A stretch of DNA of 64,000 nt, from assembly GCF_027744825.2 (NCBI RefSeq), contig NC_071338.1:30237501-30301500 (forward strand), read 5' to 3'. This DNA is from Synchiropus splendidus (lineage: Eukaryota > Chordata > Actinopteri > Syngnathiformes > Callionymidae). The notes under the pieces are model-generated. The model saw only the letters and a program-made list of their open reading frames with translations. It was not told where the DNA came from and made no database searches. The translations under genes were made by a program, and so were the position numbers. Positions 54,852 through 64,000 of this stretch are shown piece after piece. Every line of letters begins with the position of its first letter. Position 1 is the first letter of the stretch.

Positions 54852-56085
54852 GTTTGAGAGGAGCTGCTCTGGTGCGACTAGAAAAAAATCTGGTGCAGTA
54901 CAGTATTTTTTTTTGTGCCCAACATGATGAATTTTAGATCAAGGATGGTTGGTTACTGGTCTCTGGTTCCTCTCCGTTGTTAAAAGGTCCATCTTCAGCT
55001 AAAAGGATGTCATAGATGGAGGAACCATGAAAAAAAAAAAAAATACAATATGTATAAAAAAACTCTTTTTATTTACTATAAACATTGAGTATTTTGACTC
55101 AGCACAACAAACATTAAAACATCATAATAACCCTGTACTTGGAAGCGAAGCCTGCCTACCTTTCACATTTGGACCGGACAGTACCAACACTCAGTACCCG
55201 GGTAATTTGTTTGATAGTTTTTGGTCATTTGTTCAATAATAAGTTTAAAATGTTACGTCCAACTGTTAGTATTGTTTCATCGCAGATTTGCAGTTGTCTC
55301 ACAAATGAACACCCTCATCCCATTTACTTACATGTTCTTTAAATAACGCAGACATTACACCTACTGGGGTGAAATAATGTCTTTAACCACAAATGAAGTT
55401 GCAGCGCTGGGACATCTGATGAGAGAGAAGAGGCTGTCTCCTTGGCTTTTGAAAAAACGGCCACTGTTCTGGTCCCGTAAAAGGAAACAAACATTGACGT
55501 TGCACAGTAGGAGGAACCGACGGTTACAAGTGCAAGCTCAATCTTAAACGCTTGACATGTGACACTGGAAAAGTCCTTGCACGTCGACAGCGATGCAACA
55601 AAATGTCACGAAAATTGCAAAAAATTCAGATGTGAAAATTGACGCGGCTGTCTTTGCTCAACCATACCAGGATCAGTAGTATGTTGTTCTACTTTCCTCA
55701 GGTTTTCGACAGTATTCTTTCTTGATGTCTCAGTGAGGAAGGTCCCTGTCAGAAGCACAGCAACTCGGCTGTACCACAGGTGTCCTCGGTGCCTTCATGT
55801 GACGTCTTGTTTCAGCATGACCAGGGAAATTAACTTATCAAATCAACTTCAGCTTTAGACCTCAGCGGCCGCTCAGTAGTGGCTTGGAGGAAGTCATTAC
55901 ACCTTGGATTTCAGCACCTCCTGCTGGAGGTTCACAAGCCTGGTGCAGAAAACTGAGGTGTGTTCGGAGCTACTCAAGTTTGTTTAAAAAAAAAACCCTG
56001 TGTGTCATTCATTTTACCTGTCACAGTAATATAATGTGAAGGGTTTTTGAAGGGTGAGATTTATTTTTTTATTTACATACATACA
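54852..56085. other. Non-coding interval after lysozyme gene 2
   Basis: No gene was recognised. The part 55,870-56,060 is paralogous to 43,375-43,530 (shared ttacaccttggatttca, gcagaaaactgaggtgtgtt), a further trace of the duplicated unit. No clear AATAAA was found soon after the stop at 54,851. Confidence 0.5.
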
Positions 56086-56375
56086 TTGCCAATTGACCAG
56101 TGTTTATTCCTGCTCAGTGTCGCGGGGAGTTCTGGAGTCTATCCGAGCGGTTGTTCGGCGAGACGCAGAAATCCGCCCTGAACAGGTCGCCAGTCCAAAG
56201 GGGCCATTTTCGAGTGTCCAATTAACCTAGTGAGCATGTTTTAGGGCTGTGGGAGGAAACCTGAGAATATGGAGAAAACCCACGCACACATGGGGAGAAC
56301 TTGCAAACTCCATGCAGAAAGGTGGTCCGACCCGGGGATCAAACCTGTAAACTTCTTAGGCGCCGTGTGGCCTAT
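56086..56375 (+). repeat. Interspersed repeat with teleost consensus words
   Basis: Contains gctgtgggaggaaacctgag, atatggagaaaacccacgca, cacatggggagaacttgcaa and actccatgcagaaaggtggt, words I recall from a very common fish repeat. The orientation is as read. No coding frame is present. Confidence 0.7.
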
Positions 56376-56554
56376 TTTTTAAAAATGTATTGTTTATTTA
56401 TTCTTTTCATCGCCTGACAGCAATCTTTTTTTTTCCCAAAACAAAACCAGTGTGCATAAAATAAAACTGTCATTGGTGCGTTTATGTACACTTGGCACAA
56501 GTAACTACATTTTTGGAAACAATGTCAATATGTGCAACCGAGTTTTTCATGTCA

Positions 56555-56930
56555 GTTGAACAGCCTTTCTGTGCTGATGAAGCAGCGAAGGACAGTCAGG
56601 AGACCGTCAACCCACTGACCCTGAACCAGGCAGCTCCTTCTTTGCAACAGTGAAGCCGCAACAGGCGACAGCAGAAAGTCACACGCATGATGGACGTCCT
56701 AAACGCTTGTCATAGGTGAAAACATCTGGGAAAACAAGCTTTTCTCTTGATGAATATACGTTTGCGCAGTTCAGACAGTGGTTACATACTGTGTCATCAA
56801 AGCTTATAGGTCTTGACTTGCATAAAGCATCCGGAGTCAAACCATCGGCTTCTGCGCATCAGAATCTCATAACAAAGATTTTCTGTGTCGGCCCAGTACC
56901 AACGATGTTATTACTGGTAACACGAGGCAC
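56555..56930 (+). pseudogene. Degenerate paralogue of the coiled-coil-like relic at 59,510
   Basis: Shares tcaggagacc(g/c)tcaacc, 'cagctc(c/t)ttctttgcaacagtgaag' and, further on, 'gcatccggagtc' and cagtaccaacgatgttatta with 59,510-59,990, but has lost about 110 bases of the coding-like part. It may be a tandem copy of a dead gene piece. Confidence 0.4.
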
Positions 56931-57317
56931 GAGACACAGATAAATCCGGTCCAAATCTGGTCAGATTTTCTAGATATGAACAGAATAAATATCTCATTTT
57001 GTAGATAGTAAATCTCATCTGACCAAGCTGTGCTGGGATTTCATGCACACTCTTTGTCACGGCTGTCTGTGCGGCTGGACCCGGATGCAGTGTGTGCTGG
57101 TCGACAGAAGGCTCAGGAGACAACACTAAATGTCATGGCTCGTCTGGGATGTTGAACCCAACAGCTGGATTGAAGTAGGTTTACAGATGACACGGAAGAA
57201 CGAGGATAATTAACAATGTGTTGATACAATAGTATAACACAAAGACGGACTGGAATAATAAACTGAGGACGACACACCAAACGAGGAGTGAATTTGATTT
57301 AATTTTGACACTTTACT

Positions 57318-57645
57318 CTCCAGACAACAGGGAACCTTTGTCAGTGCAGGAGTTCCTGGTCCACTAATCCCACTGATGCACAAGACACGTGGCAGCTAGG
57401 ATGAGAACAACAACAACAACAAACATGGTGGAATCCCTGAACCAAAGCAAACAAAAGCATCTGTTTGCTTTTGTTCAGGGAGGTTTTTCACTACACAATG
57501 TCCAGGGTTTCCACTACACTGAATGTACTTGAAATTCTTATGAAATTGAAATTTTTATACAAATATTTTCAAGACATTAAAAGGGCTTTAGTTTGAATAA
57601 AGTGATATAAATAGCCACCATCGTGATTTATTGTGCTATTCAGAA
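57318..57645 (-). repeat. Interspersed repeat family with central hairpin, copy 2
   Basis: Reverse-orientation copy of 6,300-6,740. Contains cacaagacacgtggcagcta, 'aacaacaacaacaacaaacatg' in part, the hairpin arms ccctgaaccaaagcaaac and gtttgcttttgttcaggg, and atagccaccatcgtgattta. It also keeps ctctccagacaacagggaac, which is present in copy 1 but cut off in copy 3. Confidence 0.75.
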
Positions 57646-57741
57646 TCAGAATAGAATTTATTGCCATGGTCAGTGGGGGTCTCACCAACTAGGAAAGTGC
57701 TTCGAAATAAAGTGCTGTTTATAAATAAAATAAAATAAAAG
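57642..57741 (+). repeat. SINE-like tail, copy 2
   Basis: Same sequence as 9,781-9,880 (ttgccatggtcagtgggggt, accaactaggaaagtgcttc), with a shorter (aaataaaat)n tail. It abuts the hairpin repeat copy 2. Confidence 0.65.
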
Positions 57742-58079
57742 ACAGAAGAATTGCTTAAGATTTGGAAGATCCTCATTTGTGTGGTTCCCTTTAGGCATTT
57801 TACATGTCACTTTAGAATGTTCCCTCAGGTTTTGCATTGATCCACCCACATGTAACAAAATGTATGTGAAATACAAAGAGCTAGAAGTGTCAGAGCTTTC
57901 ACACATCAAATACCATCTGCTCAGTGACATTCTCACCATGGCCGCCGGCCACTGTCATGTAACAGCATCGCCATACGTCAAAGTCTCATGCTGACTGAGG
58001 CTTAACCTTGTGGATACCAGCGAATATGCCCTCAGGGGTAGGTGTGCCTCCAAGAATCGGTCCACACAAGTATAGGTGT

Positions 58080-58333
58080 AAACACACATACACACATGTG
58101 TTTGTTTCGCTACTTTTGTGAGGACCTCTCATGGCCATAACCCCTTCCACAGCCTCTGCCCGTAAACACATCCACAGTACATGGCTCACCTGAACCAGGA
58201 CTCTGAACCGAACCGGAACCCAGTTATAGTGACCAAGTTATTTTGAGGTTTTCATCCTTAAATTGAGGCTCAACTTTGCGGGGTCCAGGCAAATGTCCCA
58301 ACAAAGTCATACGGTCCTCACAAGGAGTGTTTT
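58080..58333 (-). repeat. 'Gaggac' repeat family, copy 5 (reverse)
   Basis: Reverse complement of the type at 20,478-20,765: catggctcacctgaaccagg, 'actctgaaccg' and aggacctctcatggccataa. It is interrupted at its right end by the LTR-like element at 58,334; 'ttgtcaagcattggtccacac' resumes after 59,220. Confidence 0.65.
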
Positions 58334-59215
58334 TGTCATGGCTCCGCTTCCAGGCTCCAAATCCTGGTTTTGGTTTTTTCCCCTCTGTTCATTTGGCACA
58401 CGGCTGGAGCCGATTAACCTCTAATGACTGGTCTTCAAAAACACCTGGGCTCCAGCAACGTGTGCCAGATCGTTGTCTTTGTTTCCTGCCAGTTCTCCTA
58501 GTCCCTGTGTGTTTTCACGTTCCCTGTGATGTTTCCTGTGATTTTGGACTCCTCTCGTTTCCCTGTGGTAACTCCTGGTTCTCGTGTCTCTCCCTGTGTT
58601 TGGCTTTTTGTTCTGTTTGCTAGCTAGTTCATTTAACTCCTGGTTCTTGTGTCTCTCCCTGTGTTCGGCTCCTGTTCTGTTTGCTAGCTAGTTCATTTAA
58701 CTCCTGGTTCTCGTGTCTCTCCCTGTGTTCGGCTTTTTGTTCTGTTTGTTAGCTAGTTCATTTAACTCGTGGCTCTCTTTGTTTTCGGTCTCTTATTCTG
58801 TGCGCTAGCTAGTTCTTTAGTTACTCTGTGTTTAACACTGCTGCCTTGAGTTTAGTGTTTTGTTTCCTCATGCTTCCGCATTCTCCCTGGTTCCTTTTGT
58901 GATTATCTGTTTGTTTTTGTCAAACTAGTTACCTGTGATTTAAGTTCATTTAACTCCCGGTTCGGTGACGCTTTCTGTTTTGACTTTTTACTCATGTTTG
59001 GGCACTTCTGTTAGTTTCGTTACTGTTTTTACATTCTGCGTTTGCTCTGTTTCTTCCCGGTTCGGTGACGCTTTGAGTTGTGTTTTTTCTTTGTTTAATT
59101 ATTAAATATTTATAATTCCCTCCTGCCTCCTGTGCCTATAACCCCTCGCACTTGGGTCCTACACCACGTCCCCTATACGTGGCTTTAGCTCCCTCGTCCC
59201 TTCGTACCCGTGACA
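58334..59215. mobile_element. Solo-LTR-like element, copy 3, with internal ~65-bp repeats
   Basis: Begins tgtcatggctccgcttcc and ends acccgtgaca. A perfect 5-base duplication gtttt flanks it (58,329-58,333 and 59,216-59,220). It contains the family words ggcacacggctggagccgat, cccggttcggtgacgctttc (twice) and gcacttgggtcctacacc. From about 58,570 to 58,815 a ~65-base unit ending in 'gctagctagttcat' recurs about four times, which explains its greater length than copies 1 and 2. Confidence 0.85.
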
Positions 59216-59220
59216 GTTTT

Positions 59221-59505
59221 GTCAAGCATTGGTCCACACAAGTAAGGATAAACTGGGTACACACATATTAGTGCTGGTCTGTGAGGCCATTAAATATATC
59301 GCCACTGGAGGACGGAGATTTTCCGCCATTGGTTTGTCTTAATATCATCCATTTTATTTCCACAATAATTTAAGTTGAAGGGTTTTCTAGGTGAAATTAA
59401 ATACATAATTATACCCTGCATTTTTTCATGGTCGAACCACTGAACATAAATTAAAACTTAAATTGATGTGAACACTTGGCACAAAACTACTACATTTTTG
59501 CAAAC
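59221..59505. other. Non-coding interval
   Basis: AT-rich; no gene or repeat was recognised apart from the resumed end of the 'gaggac' repeat at 59,216-59,255. Confidence 0.4.
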
Positions 59506-59509
59506 CATT

Positions 59510-59700
59510 TGACAGTCAGGAGACCCTCAACCAGCTGACCCAGGACATCAAGACGAAGACCGTCTGATGTGGAGCTGCAGATCAGATCCCAGCAGGAGAC
59601 TGAAGCCGCCGGAGTCCGAGGACTTGAGGGGCAGCTGGAGCAGGAGGCGCGGAGGTTGAAGCAGGCACCTCTGAAGCGGGCAGCTCTTTCTTTGCAACAG
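59510..59700 (+). pseudogene. Decayed coiled-coil-like coding fragment
   Basis: Two frames joined by a frameshift near 59,567 read like a heptad-rich helix: DSQETLNQLTQDIKTKTV, then ELQIRSQQETEAAGVRGLEG, QLEQEARRLKQ, followed by an in-frame stop. Composition and spacing suggest a coiled coil, but I do not recognise the parent gene. A more reduced copy lies at 56,555. Confidence 0.35.
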
Positions 59701-59999
59701 TGAAGCTGCAACAGGTGACAGCATAATGTCACAGGCATGGTGCACATCCACAATGTGCTGCAGGCCTTTGCGGCGTCCACCATGTCACACATGCAACAAT
59801 CTGGAAAAACAACTCTTTGATGTTGGAACGCACATTTGTGCAGTGCACACAGTAAATCCTGACAGCACAGTGGTTAGATACTGTGTCATGAAAACGTGTA
59901 GTTCTTGACTTGCGTAATGCATCCGGAGTCGAACTGCGGTTCTGCGTATCAATGTCGGCCCAGTACCAACGATGTTATTACCAATAACAGGAGGAACAT

Positions 60000-61890
60000 G
60001 ACACATATTCCAAGACCAGGTTAGATTTTTGACTTGTCTTGTTCCATTCTAATTCAAAATAATTTCAAGGTATATTTAGAAAATTTAGAAACATTGGAAA
60101 ATCGTTTTTTCTGAATAAAAAAAAAAGTAAAAACAGAGTCCACAAGCCTCCTCATTCACATCGTTTTCAGGTTTTTCACATACGATACATGTTCACATTA
60201 TTTAAGGATAGGTTTCAGATAGGTTACAAAGATACTTTATTTAAAGAAGGTTGCCTGCAGGGATTTTTAATGTCCTGCAGGTGTCAGTATTCAGTGACAC
60301 AGCATCAACACAGTATCAACACAGTGTGTTGAAAAGCTTAATGATGCCTCATTTACCCATCACTAATAAAAAGGCGAAAAGGAACGATGAACCAAAAGAG
60401 TCGACACCAAACGTGGAGCGAAGGAGACAAACACAAAGAAAGAGGGGTGAACCTGAAAACAGAAAACAAGCGAATTAAAACTCAAGCCTGACTCGGGGGG
60501 ACAACAAAAACGCACTCGGAAATAAACTCACCAGGCCGAAATAACAAAAAGCGCTCAGCGGAGGAATTAAACACACACACACGATGAATAACTATAATGA
60601 CAGAAAATGAAAGGTGAGTTTTACAAAACACTAAAGAGAAGCGAAAAACAGGAAACAAAGCCAGGAGAATAAACTAAGGAGGCGGCAGAAAGAGGATCAA
60701 GCACGCACAGAATTTAGAAATAAGCACAGGAGTACAACAGAGCGAAGGAACAAGAGAGAGTTTACCACAGGAACGCGAAGTAACCATCTGGCCACACGAA
60801 CTGGCACCGAGGCGTAGATATAGAGAAACAGGAAACGGAAACACACATGCGAGGAATGACAAAATAAGAGCACATGAAAACAAACATAACACCATTGATG
60901 CTTTGACGCGTTCTTTGCGCTGGCATTGCTATTCACTAAGTGAGCAGGTATGGAGGAACCATGAATGTAGATAAAATGGGAAAAAAAAATCTTGCCAATA
61001 TTTAGATCTGCATTGGCTGCTGAGGACGCCTCTTTACACCGATTCACTGGGCTGAAAAGTAAAATTCGGCCTGTGACAAGTCAGAGTTGTGTCTGAATGA
61101 TGCATTTATAATGCTGAGCTGTTCTGGGCCTCACACCATTTCATGCGGAGGAAAGATGCAAGAGTGTGGATGGAAATGCAGTGGTAACACAAACCAAGCT
61201 GGTGACTTTGGTGCAGCAGGAGAGGTGGGGGGGTTTTCACATTTCAAATGAATAAACAGGTTGTTGGCCTCTACATATTTGCATAAGATGTATTTCCACT
61301 GACACCATTTGAGCAGAAAAATGTCAAGCTCAAGCAAGAAGAACCAGTAGGTGACGCCTCACTAATAACCACCTTCTCTGCACATTGTGTTCAGCGTGCC
61401 CCAGGGCTGCTTCAGGTGTCGCCCCGTTAATCCCTCAGTCACTTGGAGTTAGCCGGATGAAACTGGATGGTCGACTACTGTCACACAAGACATGTCAAAG
61501 ACATTCAAATAGAAAAATGAAGACATGCATTTTTTAAATTGTGACCTAAGACAATACCTTGAAGAATACACACATTTGGTAAACAACAGGTGAAACCTGA
61601 CGGAATCCCATATATATATTATATGTTTCCATGGTTTCAAGAAGAAGATCAGTCAAAGCTGACAGGTAGTAAGGAGCCATTTCACACTGTACGCCGTACA
61701 CTGCTTTAGTCAGAAAGTTCTAAAGTCCATGTCAAGGTCATCTATTGTCATTTCTGATTATAAAATGTTTTTGTCTTTAGTTTGAACATTTTTCTCCACC
61801 AGCGGATGATCACTGTGAATTTGATTTGATCACATTTCAGTCAGTAACAAACTGGAAAATATGGAAGAGGATGAGGGCCAGTGAAAGAAA
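60000..61890. other. Non-coding interval
   Basis: No gene was recognised. The segment 60,255-60,360 ends in cctcatttacccatcacta, the terminal word of a hAT MITE group related to that at 1,012. A purine-rich stretch runs from about 60,370 to 60,890, with a short (AC)n near 60,570. Confidence 0.35.
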
Positions 61891-61896
61891 AGAATT

Positions 61897-61955
61897 CTGT
61901 CTTTAATCTCAGAATTCTCACTTTAATCTCAGAATTCTCACTTTAATCTCTCTGC
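61897..61955. repeat. Short tandem repeat, ~20-bp unit
   Basis: The unit ttaatctcagaattctcact occurs almost three times in a row. This motif is common in fish repeats by memory. Confidence 0.75.
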
Positions 61956-62215
61956 CAAATCTTTTTCTTTCTTCAGTGGCCCCAATCTTCTTCCATACAA
62001 AAACGGCCTGGCTCTGAAGATGTTTGGCCTCTACTTGAGAGATGCAACAAATCATAGGATGTCAAGTTCAAGGGTGTTGAAACTTACATACATGAAATAA
62101 CTGTTTTCAATGTCAAGTTTGGCTGGATATTCATCTGCTCTGCAGCATTCTCATCATGCCACAGGATGCTTAAAAAGGATCTCGAGCAGAGACCGGAGCA
62201 AGAAGCACAAGCATC

Positions 62216-63603
62216 ATGCTGCTGCTACTGCTCATCTCTCTGCTCCTGGTCTCCCCGGTGGCGCCGTCCCATTACATGGCGTCCATGTCCAAGGTCCAAT
62301 TCAAGGGAAAAGATGACGATGGAAACTGGCTGGTAAAGATTGGTCTTTTGTCCTGTTCATTTGGAGTGTTTTTACTGTTTTATTGAAGAAACCAGCCACT
62401 TGGTGGAGTCCAAGTGTGTGTGTAGGATATTTTATCAGTGTGGTGCGAGATGTCATCGTGATCAAATGACGGATATACTGTATGCAGATGTTTTCTTATA
62501 TGCTATTTATATTCATAGGTGATGAGTAACATTATTACTATTAAAAAATGACATCACAAAGTAAAAGGGCTAAAACAAAGGAGGTCTATCTCTGGGGAAT
62601 CACACTGCTTGTTGAGAAGCTGAATAATAATAATATATACATAAACGATGAATTAATCTCAATTAATCGCAGTTTAATCGCATAACAATATTTGCCGCAT
62701 TTTTCAATTTGAATGAATTTGGTATATTAGTGAAATTAATGATGGACCCATACACACATTTAAATAGCAAAATATTGTTTATTTTGCATCAGTTTGACAG
62801 TAGCACCATAAATCACAATGGTGGCTATATTCAAGTTTTTATATCACCTTATTTAAACTAAAGCTCTTTTAATATTTGTATAACAATTTAAATTTTATAT
62901 TCAGAGTAGTGGAAACCCTGGCCATTGTGTAGGGAAAAACATCCCTGAACAAAAGCAAACAGCAGATGCTTTTGTTTGCTTTGGTTCAGGGACGATTCCT
63001 CCATGTTTGTTGTTGTTGTTCTCATCCTAGCTGCCACGTGTCTTGTGCATCAGACCGAAGCTTTCAGCAGGTAACAGCCCAATTCATGCAGTCGATGACA
63101 CGAGGAGCTGTCTGTCAGATTATAAGGCAACATTCTGGTGTTTTTAACTAGTGATGAGTGAAGTTTACATTGAAAAGCTAATAAAAGCCATGTATTCTGT
63201 ATTAAACACTTTTGTATTGTTCAGTTATTTTGCTTGACAGTTGCAATGTTTTCTATACATATTTGTGTGTGATTTAACTGTGAGGGAAAAAAAGGAAACT
63301 CGATGTCAGCTACACCACATACACTTGTTGTACAGCTGAGCATGACCAGTTGAGTGACAAGTGACGTTGATTTTGTCATGGTTTTTTCTTTAACCCTCAG
63401 GTGATCCATCACCAAAGACAGACCTTCGAGTACTGCAGCTGGGAGTCCTGGAATTGCTTCCAGGGGAACTGTGGCTCCACGTTAACACCAAATAGTGGCA
63501 TAATAGACCAAAGCTCCACCGATCCTGACGACGACAGACATTGGTGTGAAAATGAAAAAATCTATCCGAGAGTGCTTGAAGCTGACCTTCCATTCACCTT
63601 GAG
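62216..63603 (+). CDS. Secreted cysteine-containing protein, first two exons (gene runs off the right edge)
   Basis: Exon 1 is 62216-62332 (39 codons, GTAAAG donor) and exon 2 is 63401-63603 (67 codons plus two bases, GTAAGT donor); the join is phase 0. Residues 1-18 are a signal peptide (MLLLLLISLLLVSPVAPS) followed directly by HYMASMSKVQFKGKDDDGNW. Exon 2 has cysteines in EYCSWESWNCF, GNCGS and HWCENE, and an SGIIDQSST segment. I recall a family of fish and invertebrate secreted or receptor-like proteins that start SH(Y/F)xG.. after the signal peptide and share WxCxxGNCG and WCxxE motifs; they have no assigned function. A TATA-like ttaaaaagg lies near 62,170, about 45 bases before the ATG. 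Further exons must lie after base 64,000. Confidence 0.75.
62690..63055 (+). repeat. Interspersed repeat family with central hairpin, copy 3
   Basis: Same orientation as copy 1, within the first intron of the secreted-protein gene. It keeps aaatattgtttattttgcat, gtggctatattcaagttttt, the hairpin and tagctgccacgtgtcttgtg, and stops at tgtgcatcag, where copies 1 and 2 continue. Confidence 0.75.
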
Positions 63604-63894
63604 GTAAGTTGTTTCACGCTGACATTACTTGAGGACTGCTGCATTTTCTCGGGGCTGAGAATGACAGAAGTTGACGGCAGAGCAAAATTCACAGCAAGGA
63701 GAATGGGGTGACCATTTATTCATTTAGAAGTCTGCTCCATCTGTGGCAAAAAATCAACACTGGTATCGTTTGATTTTATGATATGAGATATGACAACTGG
63801 AGGGGAGGGTGGGGGTCTTATCCAGGTGCCATGCATATTTGCAGATTTACCTGGAGGCGAAGCCTAAGAGCCCAAAGCATACACAGTCCTTATA

Positions 63895-64000
63895 CAACCA
63901 TGCAGCTAATATATGGATTTTTACAGGCTGAAGAGCGTCATGCTGCCAAAATAGTAAGCCATGTCACATCAAACCGATGGAGGCGTTTTATTGAGCTTAA
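63895..64000 (+). mobile_element. Partial copy of the DNA transposon relic at 17,030
   Basis: Shares gctaatatatggattttt, aggct(g/a)aagagcgtca, gctgccaaaata and ggcgttttattg with 17,095-17,195. It continues beyond the window edge. Confidence 0.6.

Overview
The window looks like teleost fish nuclear DNA. It has spliced genes with GT/AG introns, a tetraspanin of the TspanC8 type, goose-type (g-type) lysozymes without a signal peptide, and fish-type repeats: a Tc1 remnant with the 'tgttcaaaataatagcagt' terminal repeat, an RTE-like LINE 3' part, hAT elements, and many (TA)n and (CA)n tracts. No bacterial, organellar or CRISPR features were seen. All identities rest on reading the sequence and recalling families; no database search was run.

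Layout. (1) 1-15.2 kb: the last four coding exons and 3' UTR of a tspan15-like gene on the + strand (exons 7137-7250, 12239-12289, 12440-12556, 14288-14455). Its introns hold hAT, Tc1 and LINE remnants. The exons for membrane spans 1-3 were not found and must lie before the window. (2) 15.2-25.3 kb: no convincing gene. It holds old DNA-transposon relics and a 1.5 kb element whose inverted repeats enclose about fourteen copies of a ~67 bp unit. (3) 25.3-40.3 kb: a recent segmental amplification. Three intact, intronless immunoglobulin-superfamily receptor genes lie on the - strand (27919-29208, 31235-32533, 38833-40119), with duplicated flanking blocks A and B joined at (TA)n tracts. (4) 43.5-54.9 kb: two complete five-exon goose-type lysozyme genes on the + strand (44418-47842 and 52116-54851). 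Each is preceded by a broken fragment of the receptor gene on the - strand. (5) 55-62 kb: repeats and relics, including the third of three apparent solo LTRs. (6) 62.2-63.6 kb: the first two exons of a gene for a small secreted cysteine-containing protein that runs off the right edge.

How it fits together. Block B, found upstream of receptors 1 and 2, resembles the region upstream of both lysozyme genes. The ancestral unit was therefore probably a divergent pair: receptor (-), shared intergenic DNA, lysozyme (+). Amplification then lost the lysozyme in some units and the receptor in others. The two lysozymes differ more in their coding exons (about 14% of bases in exon 3, mostly amino-acid changing) than in their introns (about 2-6% by eye), which suggests rapid adaptive change. 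Lysozyme 1 also has a ~65-residue C-terminal extension with an uninterrupted run of GxxxG glycine-zipper steps and a lysine-rich end. This is the most unusual coding feature in the window.
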